Below, in pieces: positions 13,354 through 21,007 of a stretch of DNA of 37,075 bases. The stretch is from IMG/VR virus record IMGVR_UViG_3300047457_000538, positions 1 through 37,075 of that record. One strand, 5' to 3'. The stretch comes from a virus. The translations under genes and the position numbers were made by a program. The notes under the pieces were generated by a model. The model searched no databases, was not told the DNA's origin, and saw only the letters and a list, made by a program, of their open reading frames with translations. How positions within the stretch are numbered: position 1 is the first letter of the stretch; each line of letters starts with the position of its first letter.

Positions 13354-13526
13354 GCGAGGCGAACTCGACCTTGCCGTGCCGCCTGTGCTGGTGGGCAGCG
13401 GACATCACGAGAGGCCAGGAGCGGGTCTGGTGCTCCCATGCGGTGCATCACGGATGGATGACTGATGCCCCGTCCTGCGATGGCAAGGCATTCAAGCCGG
13501 ACGATGACCGATGGAGGGGCAAGTGA
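13350..13526 (+). CDS. Small cysteine-containing protein
   Basis: A 58-residue protein with CRLC, a single C before SHAVHH and a C before DGKAF, so it may bind zinc. The TTG at 13350 overlaps the metallophosphoesterase stop and has a weak AGAGG site. A GTG at 13326 would add eight residues but has no site and a longer overlap. It ends in a GTGA junction with the Bbp19-like gene. Function unknown. Confidence 0.55.
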   Translation: MSEANSTLPCRLCWWAADITRGQERVWCSHAVHHGWMTDAPSCDGKAFKPDDDRWRGK

Positions 13527-13816
13527 ACGCAATGCTCGTTCGCATTCGGCAGGCGATTTATCGGAGCCGCGCGTATAAGCGGCTGTTCATGGTTGCCGGC
13601 ACCAATGACCTGTCCGAGGACGGGCAGATTGTGCTCGCGCATCTCAAGCGGTTTGCCAAGCTCGGGAAGCCGCCGGCGTCGCCCGGCGCGCAGGTGGACA
13701 TGTTTCAGGTCGGCCGCATGGTCGGCCGGCAGGAGACGGTGCAGATGATTGTCGAGGCGCTGCACCTGGACGAGAAGACCTTGACCAATCTGCAAGAGGA
13801 ACTACGAGATGAGTGA
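13523..13816 (+). CDS. Bbp19-like small head protein
   Basis: A 97-residue protein. The segment YKRLFMVAGTNDLSEDGQIV, followed by a KRFAKLG helix and a VGRMVGRQETVQMIVEALHL region, is characteristic of the Bbp19-like domain of BPP-1-group phages. GTG 13523 is favoured by a GGAGGGG site and a GTGA overlap; an ATG at 13511 would place the site inside the gene. It lies next to the scaffold, matching the order in BPP-1. Its exact role is not known to me. Confidence 0.82.
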   Translation: MNAMLVRIRQAIYRSRAYKRLFMVAGTNDLSEDGQIVLAHLKRFAKLGKPPASPGAQVDMFQVGRMVGRQETVQMIVEALHLDEKTLTNLQEELRDE

Positions 13817-14663
13817 CGAAGGGTCTGCAAGCGCAGGCAACCCGACTGCCCCGGCAGCGGCTCCTGCATGGTACGCGCCGGAGGGACTCGATCCGAACAC
13901 CGCGGGTCAGCTCGGCGAGCTGGTGAAGGCGAAGGGGTGGAAGGGGCCGGCTGACGCGCTCCTGTCCTACCAAAACCTCGAGAAGGTATTCGGCGCCGAC
14001 AAGGCCGGCCGCACCATCCTCGCGCCGAAGGGCGACGATGACGCGGACGGCTGGAGCGCGGTTTACAACCGGCTCGGGCGCCCGGAGAGCCCCGACAAGT
14101 ACGAGTTGCCGGTGCCGGAAGGGGATGACGGATCGTTCGCGCAGGCCGCCGCCCCGGTGCTGCACGAGCTCGGGCTCACCACGAAGCAGGCGCAGGGGCT
14201 TGCCGAGTGGTGGAACAAGGCGTCCGCGTCCCGCATCGAGGCCGCTGACGAGGCGTTCTCGGTCCAGTCCGAGGCCGAGTACAAGCAGTTGCAGCGTGAG
14301 TGGGGCGCGGCTGCGGCCCAGAACGAGGAGCTCGCCAAGAGGGCGGTGCTCAAGTTCGGCAAAGAGGCCGGGCTCGACGAGGCAACCTTCGACTCCCTTG
14401 AGCGGGCGATTGGCACCGCCAAGGTGATGAAACTGTTCCATGCCATCGGGGCGCAGTTCTCGGAAGCGGCGTTCGTGGCGAGCGACACCCCGACCGGCGG
14501 GGCGATGACCCCGGCCCAGGCGCGGAACAAGCAGGCCGCCATGTTCACCGACAAGGAGTTCATGAGCCGTTACCTGAACGCGGACGAGCGTATCCGGCAG
14601 GGCGCCATCGAGGAGATGATGCTGCTCACGCGGATGGCTAATCCGCAGTCGGTTGAGGAGTAG
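13809..14663 (+). CDS. Scaffolding protein
   Basis: A 284-residue, highly charged, mostly helical protein with a proline/alanine-rich N-terminus (residues 11-22), a conserved ILAPKGDDDADGWSAVYNRL block (about 70-89), a helical middle rich in E, A and K, and a flexible end. These are features of podovirus scaffolds that guide capsid assembly and leave before DNA entry. It lies directly before the major capsid gene. The predicted role is from context and composition, supported by the RPESPDKYELP motif typical of this family. Confidence 0.8.
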   Translation: MSDEGSASAGNPTAPAAAPAWYAPEGLDPNTAGQLGELVKAKGWKGPADALLSYQNLEKVFGADKAGRTILAPKGDDDADGWSAVYNRLGRPESPDKYELPVPEGDDGSFAQAAAPVLHELGLTTKQAQGLAEWWNKASASRIEAADEAFSVQSEAEYKQLQREWGAAAAQNEELAKRAVLKFGKEAGLDEATFDSLERAIGTAKVMKLFHAIGAQFSEAAFVASDTPTGGAMTPAQARNKQAAMFTDKEFMSRYLNADERIRQGAIEEMMLLTRMANPQSVEE

Positions 14664-14691
14664 TTGCAACCGCTCTACGGTCTGGTAGTAT
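14664..14691 (+). promoter_or_regulatory. Possible promoter at the start of the capsid leader
   Basis: TTGCAA (14664-14669) directly follows the scaffold stop codon, with a 16-base spacer to TAGTAT (14686-14691, 4 of 6 consensus). Transcription would begin near 14698, only about 20 bases before the hairpin at 14716. Weak by itself; it matters because of what follows. Confidence 0.3.
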
Positions 14692-14715
14692 TCGGGCGCA
14701 AGCCTTCATGTGATT

Positions 14716-14744
14716 GCCGGGAGGGGTTCTTCCCGGCTCTTTTC
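14716..14744 (+). terminator. Intrinsic terminator in the capsid leader
   Basis: The stem GCCGGGAGG / CTTCCCGGC (with one G-U pair) closes on a GGTT tetraloop (14725-14728) and is followed by TCTTTTC. This is a good rho-independent terminator placed between the scaffold and capsid genes. It would limit read-through into the capsid genes, or attenuate a transcript that starts at 14698. Confidence 0.72.
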
Positions 14745-14878
14745 TGGAGGTCGGGCAAGTCGTGAGACCCCGCTGACAGCCGGAAAGACGGTCGCGCGGC
14801 CCGCGCGGAACGGGCAAGGTTCGGCCCCGGTGACGGACAAGCCATCCGAGAACATCGTCATTTAATGTTTTCTGGAGG
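14740..14878 (+). repeat. Direct repeat of a ribosome-binding segment flanking a 117-base leader
   Basis: The 11-base string TTTTCTGGAGG occurs at 14740-14750 and again at 14868-14878. The second copy is the ribosome site of the capsid gene. The first is followed by a 4-codon frame starting GTG at 14769 that ends in TGA. The segment between holds a GC-rich hairpin (CGCGCG-GCC-CGCGCG near 14793) and no real gene. It may be an inserted or duplicated regulatory RNA. Confidence 0.55.
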
Positions 14879-14884
14879 GCTATC

Positions 14885-15772
14885 ATGGCCGACAATATCG
14901 CAAGCGTTTATGCCGTTCAGTACGGCACTAACATCTCGCTGCTTCTGCAGCAGAAGGGCTCCAAGCTGCGCCAGGCGGTGCAGACTGGTTCGTACAAGGG
15001 CAAGCAGTCGGAAGTCGTGACGCAGTACGGTGCCACCTCGGCCCGTGCGGTTTCGACCCGCTACTCGCCGATCGTCCCCGTCAACACTCCGAACAACCGT
15101 CGCTGGGTGTTTCCGGAGGATTTCGACTGGGCTGACCTGATCGACAACTTCGACAAGCTCCGTCTCCTCGCTGACCCGCAGTCTGCCTACTCGCAGAACG
15201 GTCTGTACGCGATGGGCCGCGCTATCGACGATGTCATCATCTCGGGCATCTTCGGCACCAACAAGACCGGCGAGGCCGGCGGCACGAGCACGTCGTTCGA
15301 TACCGCCAACCAGCAGGTCGCTGTGAACTACGCTGCCTCGGGCAACGTGGGCCTCACGGTCGACAAGCTGCGTGAAGCTCGCCGCATCCTGATGGAGAAC
15401 GAGGTGGACCTCGACGCGGAGCCGGTGTACTGCGCCATCTCTGCCGAGCAGCACGACGACCTCCTCGGTCAGATTCAGGTGACCAGCGAGGACTTCAGCC
15501 CCGGTATGCCGGTGCTTCAGGATGGCAAGGTGACCCGTTTCCTCGGGATCAACTTCATCCACACGGAGCGCCTGCCGACCAGCTCGAGCCACCGTCGTTG
15601 CCCGGTGTGGGTGCCTTCGGGCGTTCACCTCGGCATGTGGAACGACATCATGTCCAACGTCACGCAGCGTCGTGATCTGTCTTCGCATCCCTTCCAGGTG
15701 TACCTGATGGGGACCTTCGGTGCCACCCGCACCGAGGAGAAGAAGGTCGTCGACATCCTCTGCGCCGAGTAA
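14885..15772 (+). CDS. Major capsid protein
   Basis: A 295-residue protein that should form the icosahedral shell. The order scaffold, this gene, cement protein matches BPP-1 (Bbp18-17-16), and blocks such as RWVFPEDFDWADLIDNFDKL, AYSQNGLYAMGRAIDDVIIS and LREARRILMENEVDLDAEPV fit the capsid family of that group. In BPP-1 the capsid protein has an unusual, circularly rearranged HK97 fold (known from cryo-EM); whether this protein shares it needs a structure model. Codon use is regular and the ribosome site CTGGAGG is strong, as for a highly made protein. Confidence 0.88.
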   Translation: MADNIASVYAVQYGTNISLLLQQKGSKLRQAVQTGSYKGKQSEVVTQYGATSARAVSTRYSPIVPVNTPNNRRWVFPEDFDWADLIDNFDKLRLLADPQSAYSQNGLYAMGRAIDDVIISGIFGTNKTGEAGGTSTSFDTANQQVAVNYAASGNVGLTVDKLREARRILMENEVDLDAEPVYCAISAEQHDDLLGQIQVTSEDFSPGMPVLQDGKVTRFLGINFIHTERLPTSSSHRRCPVWVPSGVHLGMWNDIMSNVTQRRDLSSHPFQVYLMGTFGATRTEEKKVVDILCAE

Positions 15773-15786
15773 AGGGGTAAGCAATC

Positions 15787-16290
15787 ATGGCAGTTGTTGC
15801 AGTTAAGTCGACCCTCATCACCAACGCAGACGCGACCCCGGCCGTGCTCAATAGCCCCCGTGTAGACGGTGGCTTTGAGCGCCTCGAGGTTGCCACCGCG
15901 GCGATCACCAGCGGCGACAGCACGGGCTCGACGTATCGGATGTTCCGCGTTCCCTCGAACGCGGTGATGACCGATCTCCGTGTGTACTCGCCCGACATCG
16001 GCACGACCACGATCTCCGACATTGGCCTGTATCGCACGGCCAAGGACGGCGGCGCTGTGGTCGATGCGGACTTCTTTGCCTCGGCCCTGTCCCTCAAGGA
16101 CGGTGCGCTGAACGGCACGGATGTCCTGCACGAGTCGGCGGTGTTCTCGATTGCGAACAGCGGCAAGGAGCTCTGGGACGCCCTCGGTCTCACGAGCGAC
16201 CCTTCCGTGTTCTACGATGTGGCTTTCACGCTCACCGCCGACGCTGACGCGACCGGCACCGTGAAGCTCATCGGTCGTTACGCGGCGTAA
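15787..16290 (+). CDS. Capsid cement/decoration protein (Bbp16-like)
   Basis: A 167-residue beta-rich protein with few cysteines, directly after the capsid gene. Blocks such as AAITSGDSTGSTYRMFRVPS and ISDIGLYRTAKDGGAVVDAD, and the beta-rich character, fit the BPP-1 cement protein, which clamps the capsid from outside. It has its own ribosome site (AAAGGGGTAAG) and ends just before a strong terminator, so it is probably expressed with the capsid gene at similar levels. Confidence 0.82.
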   Translation: MAVVAVKSTLITNADATPAVLNSPRVDGGFERLEVATAAITSGDSTGSTYRMFRVPSNAVMTDLRVYSPDIGTTTISDIGLYRTAKDGGAVVDADFFASALSLKDGALNGTDVLHESAVFSIANSGKELWDALGLTSDPSVFYDVAFTLTADADATGTVKLIGRYAA

Positions 16291-16296
16291 GACATA

Positions 16297-16330
16297 GGGG
16301 CGGGTCGGGCAACCGGCTCGCCCCTTCTTT
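16297..16330 (+). terminator. Strong intrinsic terminator after the cement gene
   Basis: A 12-bp stem, GGGGCG-G-GTCGG paired with CCGGC-T-CGCCCC (two G-U pairs), closes on a GCAA tetraloop of the stable GNRA type and is followed by TTCTTTC. It ends the capsid/cement unit before the tail genes. The following gene has its own ribosome site (CGGGAGAC), so tail genes need partial read-through or an unseen promoter. Confidence 0.82.
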
Positions 16331-16342
16331 CGGGAGACGAAC

Positions 16343-16537
16343 ATGGCAGATCGCTATTACGGAATCGACCGCGGCGAGCAGGGCGTGCGCAACGTCACGG
16401 AAGGCGCGTCCTCTACGGCCACGACGGACGTCGAGGTGCGTGTTGACCTCGCCGCCAATATGCAGAAGATGGAAGTCTTGCTTGCCCTTGACACCATCAA
16501 GGAAGCCATTCTTCAGGACACCTGGCCGCCGGCTTAA
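16343..16537 (+). CDS. Small structural-region hypothetical protein
   Basis: A 64-residue protein (MADRYYGIDRGEQGVRNVTE at the N-terminus) with a T/V-rich middle and a helical end. Such short proteins follow capsid/cement genes in many podoviruses, so it may be a minor virion component. CGGGAGAC precedes the ATG. No domain can be named. Confidence 0.7.
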   Translation: MADRYYGIDRGEQGVRNVTEGASSTATTDVEVRVDLAANMQKMEVLLALDTIKEAILQDTWPPA

Positions 16538-16555
16538 TAGCTGCGGGAGACGCCC

Positions 16556-17158
16556 GTGGCTACTAGTGACGTCGCAATTGCCAATCTCGCGCTGACCAAG
16601 CTCGGCGATCTACGGATCACCGCGCTCACGGACAACACAAAGCCGGCGCGCGAGATCAATGCCATATACGGGATGCTGCGCGACAAGTTGCAGCGGACCT
16701 TCAATTGGCGTTTCTGCGTGAAGCGCGCAAGCCTCGCGGCCGACGTTGCGACCCCGGTGTTCGACTACTCGTACCAGTACACCCTGCCGGCGGACTGCCT
16801 GCGGGTGTTGCAGATAAACGCCTACTTCCCTGCGCCGGACCTGTCTGACCTCATCAGCAGCGGCGGGCAGGAGTACGTCATCGAAGGCGGCAAGATTCTG
16901 ACCCGCAGTTCGGGGTCGCTGAATCTGCGCTATCTGGCCCGCATTGAAGACCCGAGCAAGTTCGATTCCTCGTTCGACGATGCGTTCGCGGGCCTTCTGG
17001 CTTACAACGTCTGCGAGGCGCTCACGCAGTCCGACGCGAAGAAGAACGCCGCGCTGCGCGAGTACCGGCTGGCGCTCATGGATGCCATCCGGGCTAATGC
17101 GATTGAGAATCCACCGGAGTCGATTGCCGACACGACCTGGCTGACCGTGAGGCTCTGA
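16556..17158 (+). CDS. Tail adaptor (T7 gp11-like tail tubular protein A)
   Basis: A 200-residue protein of the tail adaptor family that joins portal and nozzle. Typical are the opening AIANLALTKLGDLRITALTD, the KPAREINAIYGMLRDKLQRT segment and FNWRFCVKRASLA. The C-terminal helix region (about 140-190) ends with PPESIADTTWL. It starts at GTG with GCGGGAGA upstream; its stop overlaps the nozzle gene in TGATG. Position and length (T7 gp11 is 196 residues) agree. Confidence 0.9.
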   Translation: MATSDVAIANLALTKLGDLRITALTDNTKPAREINAIYGMLRDKLQRTFNWRFCVKRASLAADVATPVFDYSYQYTLPADCLRVLQINAYFPAPDLSDLISSGGQEYVIEGGKILTRSSGSLNLRYLARIEDPSKFDSSFDDAFAGLLAYNVCEALTQSDAKKNAALREYRLALMDAIRANAIENPPESIADTTWLTVRL

Positions 17159-20019
17159 TGCCTAACGTCAATCCAGCCATCGTCAACTTCAACGGCGGCG
17201 AGGTGGGTCCGCTCATGGGCGGCCGCACCGACTTTGAGAAGTACGCCTCGAGCGCGCACCGGATGCGGCGGTTCATCCCGACCGCGCAGGGTCCGGCGAA
17301 GCGCTGCCCCGGCACGAAGTACGTCTTGCAGGCGCGGTACGCTGACAAGCGGGTGTGGCTGCAGCGGTTTGAGTTTGCCTTCGACCAGGCGTACATCATC
17401 GAGTTCGGCGACTACTACTGCCGGTTCTATACCGACCGCGGGGTGGTGCTGGAAGACCCCATCGACATCTCGAACATCACGCAGGCGAACCCCGGCGTTG
17501 TGACCTATGTGGGGGCCGACCCGTCGAACGGGGACTGGATGTACATCTCCGGTGTGGCGGGCATGACCGAGGTCCGTGGCCGCTATGTGACCGTGACCAA
17601 TGTCAACGCGGCCGCGAAGACCTTCGAGCTTTACGACATCGATGGCGGCGCCATCAACACGACCGGCTACGGGGCATACGCCGGAAACGGCGACCTTGAG
17701 CGGGTCTACACCATCGCCTCGCCTTACGCGGTGGACGACCTTTTCACAGCGGAGGGGACATCGGCGCTGTCCATCGCGCAGTCTGGCGATGTGCTCTACA
17801 TCGGGTGTGAGGGCTACCAGCCTCGGACGCTGACGCGATCCGGCAACACGAGCTGGGCGTTTGCGGCGTATGCGCCGAGCGACGGCCCGTTCCAGGCCGA
17901 GCCGACGACGAAGGTCAACTTTACGCTGACCGGCACGACCGGGAACGTCACGGTGACCGCCGGCTCGGCGATTTTCGACAACGACTCGGTCGGTATGCTG
18001 TTGCGGTTGCAGCCCATCAACATCACGACGACCCAATGGGAGCCCGCCAAGAGCATCAACTTCGGGGATGTCCGCAAGTCGAGCGGGAAGTTCTACTCGG
18101 CGGCCAACACGGCCACGACCGGCGCTATCCGGCCCATCCACGAGGAGGGGCAGGACTACGACGGAAACACGGGCGTGCTGTGGCAGTTCCTGCACCCCGG
18201 GTATGTGGTGCTCAAGATCACGGCGGTGACGAGCACGACGCAGGTAGATGCGGATGTGATTGGCCCGGGTGAGGCGCCGAGCGAGCTGCTGTTCTCGACC
18301 TCGTGTGCCTACCGCATCGGTGCGTGGGGCGAAGGCATGGGCGGTGCGTACCCGTACAAAACCGCGTTCTGGCGCGACCGTCTGTGGTGGGGCGGCGGAC
18401 AGAACGTCTACGCCTCGGTGGCGGGGGATTACAGCTCCCATGCGCCGGACACGATGGGAGAGATTCTCGCCGACAACGCGCTCAACCTGACGCTCGCGGT
18501 CGGCAATGTGGACAAGGTGCGCTGGATGCGCCCGGGCAACGCGCTGATTGTCGGAACGGCCGGCGCGGAGATTGCCATCCGCGAGAACGTGACGACCGCT
18601 CCGCTCGGCCCGGAGAACGTGAAGTTCGACCTGCAGTCGGCTGAAGGCTCGATGGAGCTTGAGCCTGCGCTGGTCGAGGACGCGATCCTGTTCGCGCGCG
18701 TAGGCGGGCGGCGCATCATGGAGCTGCGGTTTGACATCCAGGCTGATGCGTGGGTACCGCGCGACATGAGCGTGCTGTATCCCGAAATCACCCGCTCCGG
18801 CATCGTTGACATGGAGTACCAGAAGGAGCCGGACGACATCCTCTGGTGCGTTCTTGGGGATGGACGGCTCATCGGTCTGACCTACGACCGCGAGCAGAAC
18901 ATCTATGGCTGGCACCAGCACCCCATCGCGGGAACGGACGCGAAGGTCGAGGCGGTGCAGATTATCCCGAGTCCGGCCGGCGACATTGACGACGTCTGGC
19001 TGGTTGTGTCGCGCACCATTCAGGGCGACTTCCCTTATGAGCTCGCGCTTGAGGCCGGCGGCGAGTTGCTGACCGAGGGCGAGGATCAGCTGGTTCTTGA
19101 GCTCGACGTCAATAAGACCCAGCGGTTCATCGAGTACATCGGGCAGTCCATTGAGGAAGGCGAGGACATCCAGAGCGCCGGGTATCTGGACGCCTCGCTG
19201 GAGTTCAATCCGGTGGTTCCGGCAGACCTGTTCCTTGCTGATGGCTATGACGTGGTAGGCACCACGAATGTCCTGTTCACGGTCACGTCTTCGGTGGAGA
19301 TTGCGAGCGAGGCCGACGAGTTCATCATCACCGAAGGCGGCGACCTGATTGCGGTGAACGACCCCGTGTTCGTGGCGTCTGACGTGAACCGAGAGATTGT
19401 CCATCGGTACTACGACACAGATGCCGAGCTGTGGCGCACCGCGCGCGCTCGCATCACGGCATACATCGACCAGGAGAACGTGCGGACGACCATCATCTCC
19501 GTGTTCCCTGACGATGACATCCCGTTCAACGAGTGGCGCATGACCGCGACCTCGCTGCGCGGCATGTATCACCTCGAGGGCGAGACGGTGTCTGCGCTCT
19601 GCGACGGGCAGGAGGTGACTGGGCTTCTGGTCACCGACGGCACCGTGACGCTGCCGTTTGCCGCTTCCCGCGCGACGGTCGGGTATCCGTACACTTCGAC
19701 CTTGGCGACCCAGAGGTTGGAGGCTGGCGCGTCGATTGGCACGGCGCAAGCCAAGATCAAGCGCATCCACAAGATTGGGCTTCGGCTCTACGCGAGCCTC
19801 GGTGGCAAGGTCGGGCCGAGCCAGTCCAACCTCGACTTCATCCAGTACCGCACAACCACCGATTTGATGGACGAGGTGCCGCCGCTGCTGACCGGGGACA
19901 CCGACGTGTTCGCTTTCTCTGGCGGCTATGAGACCGACGGGCGCATCTGGGTGGTGGCGAACCAGCCGTTGCCCATGACGGTGGTGGCGCTCTACCCGGA
20001 GATGGAGACGCAGGGATGA
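17158..20019 (+). CDS. Tail nozzle (T7 gp12-like tail tubular protein B)
   Basis: A 953-residue beta-rich protein that should form the hexameric tail tip through which DNA leaves. The N-terminal block NFNGGEVGPLMGGRTDFEKY and the GWHQHPIAGTD region with surrounding beta-propeller-like repeats are characteristic. It is longer than T7 gp12 (794), with the additional residues mostly in the second half (about 600-780), which may be an inserted domain. Coupled to the adaptor gene by TGATG and to the next gene by ATGA. Confidence 0.92.
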   Translation: MPNVNPAIVNFNGGEVGPLMGGRTDFEKYASSAHRMRRFIPTAQGPAKRCPGTKYVLQARYADKRVWLQRFEFAFDQAYIIEFGDYYCRFYTDRGVVLEDPIDISNITQANPGVVTYVGADPSNGDWMYISGVAGMTEVRGRYVTVTNVNAAAKTFELYDIDGGAINTTGYGAYAGNGDLERVYTIASPYAVDDLFTAEGTSALSIAQSGDVLYIGCEGYQPRTLTRSGNTSWAFAAYAPSDGPFQAEPTTKVNFTLTGTTGNVTVTAGSAIFDNDSVGMLLRLQPINITTTQWEPAKSINFGDVRKSSGKFYSAANTATTGAIRPIHEEGQDYDGNTGVLWQFLHPGYVVLKITAVTSTTQVDADVIGPGEAPSELLFSTSCAYRIGAWGEGMGGAYPYKTAFWRDRLWWGGGQNVYASVAGDYSSHAPDTMGEILADNALNLTLAVGNVDKVRWMRPGNALIVGTAGAEIAIRENVTTAPLGPENVKFDLQSAEGSMELEPALVEDAILFARVGGRRIMELRFDIQADAWVPRDMSVLYPEITRSGIVDMEYQKEPDDILWCVLGDGRLIGLTYDREQNIYGWHQHPIAGTDAKVEAVQIIPSPAGDIDDVWLVVSRTIQGDFPYELALEAGGELLTEGEDQLVLELDVNKTQRFIEYIGQSIEEGEDIQSAGYLDASLEFNPVVPADLFLADGYDVVGTTNVLFTVTSSVEIASEADEFIITEGGDLIAVNDPVFVASDVNREIVHRYYDTDAELWRTARARITAYIDQENVRTTIISVFPDDDIPFNEWRMTATSLRGMYHLEGETVSALCDGQEVTGLLVTDGTVTLPFAASRATVGYPYTSTLATQRLEAGASIGTAQAKIKRIHKIGLRLYASLGGKVGPSQSNLDFIQYRTTTDLMDEVPPLLTGDTDVFAFSGGYETDGRIWVVANQPLPMTVVALYPEMETQG

Positions 20020-20441
20020 TTGAGGTGCATCCGTTCGTCCCTGCTGACCTCGAGGAGTTGCGCCTCCAGCCGTCGCAGGAGTTCCTGGCGGCATTCGTGG
20101 GGCGTCCCGGATATGGGCAGGAGCTGGTCGATGCCGGCCCCTGTTACACCGCCAGAAGCGGCGGCAGGATTGTCTGCTGTGCCGGGGTGGTGAACCTGTG
20201 GGAGGGGCGGGCGTCGGCGTGGGCGCTGCTGTCTGCGGATGCGGGGCGGTGCATGACCGCGCTGCACCGGGCGGTGGTGGAGTTCCTTGACGGCTGCGGG
20301 ATCGAGCGGGTGGAGGCCTATGTGGTGCCGGACTTTATGCCCGGTCACCGATGGGCGAGAATGCTCGGGTTCCAGTTTGAGGGTACCCTGCGGGCGTTTC
20401 AGCGTGGGCAGGACATGGTCATGTACGCGAGGGTGAATTGA
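20016..20441 (+). CDS. GNAT-fold protein in the T7 gp13 position
   Basis: A 141-residue protein with GNAT acyltransferase features: an N-terminal strand-helix start (MIEVHPFVPADLEELRLQPS) and a C-terminal HRWARMLGFQFEGTLRAF followed by a final MVMYARV strand. The acetyl-CoA loop is not an obvious R/Q-x-x-G-x-G/A, so catalysis is uncertain. Such proteins occupy the place of T7 internal protein A (gp13), and the fold may act structurally. It lies between nozzle and core proteins with overlaps on both sides. Confidence 0.75.
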   Translation: MIEVHPFVPADLEELRLQPSQEFLAAFVGRPGYGQELVDAGPCYTARSGGRIVCCAGVVNLWEGRASAWALLSADAGRCMTALHRAVVEFLDGCGIERVEAYVVPDFMPGHRWARMLGFQFEGTLRAFQRGQDMVMYARVN

Positions 20442-21004
20442 TGGCAGATCCAGTCACCATAGCAGCTATCGTTGCCGCTACCGCAGCGGCAGGGTCATCC
20501 CTGATGGCAACCGGGCAGCAGCGGCAGGTCGGCGCCGCGCAGGCGCGCGCGCTCGAGGTTGAGGCCGGCGTTGCTCGGCAGCAGGCGGGCCTTGAGGTTG
20601 AGGCTCTCGGCCGCGAGACGCGCCGGCAGTTCGGCGAGCTGCGGGCGGCCGGTGCGCAGGCGGGTCTGACCGATTCGGTGACCTTCGGCGATGTATACAA
20701 GCAGGCCGCCACGGCTGCGGAACTTGATGCCCTGTCGCTTGCTTATCAGGGGGAGACGAAGGCTGGTGGCCTTCTGACCGAGGCGCGCATCACCCGGGCA
20801 TCCCGTCCGTCGTGGGTTCAGGGAATCCTGCAGGCAACTAGCGCGGCGGCTGGCGGTTATGCCGGCGCTGGCGGGACATTGCCGCAACGTGGGCCAAGGC
20901 AGTCGCAGTTGACCGGGGTGCAAGTGACGGGTCGACGGGTGCCGACGACTCTCACGACGACCACGCAGCGCGGCTATCCCGGCGCCGGGTTGGCCCCGAG
21001 GTGA
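20441..21004 (+). CDS. Internal virion protein (T7 gp14-like)
   Basis: A 187-residue protein with a hydrophobic N-terminal helix (about 5-23, TIAAIVAATAAAGSSLMAT) followed by a long helical A/Q/E/R-rich stretch (to about residue 70) and a flexible T/G/R-rich end. This layout is that of the T7 gp14-type core protein, which is ejected first and forms a pore in the outer membrane. The ATG at 20441 overlaps the stop of the GNAT gene (TGATG); an in-frame TTG at 20438 is not preferred. Confidence 0.8.
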   Translation: MADPVTIAAIVAATAAAGSSLMATGQQRQVGAAQARALEVEAGVARQQAGLEVEALGRETRRQFGELRAAGAQAGLTDSVTFGDVYKQAATAAELDALSLAYQGETKAGGLLTEARITRASRPSWVQGILQATSAAAGGYAGAGGTLPQRGPRQSQLTGVQVTGRRVPTTLTTTTQRGYPGAGLAPR

Positions 21005-21007
21005 TGT

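Noticed and set aside
17002-20094. Very long minus-strand open frame (1030 codons) opposite the nozzle gene
   Set aside because: It lies entirely opposite a well-supported tail gene; its translation is R/H/V/L-rich with no domain, as expected for the complement of GC-rich coding DNA.
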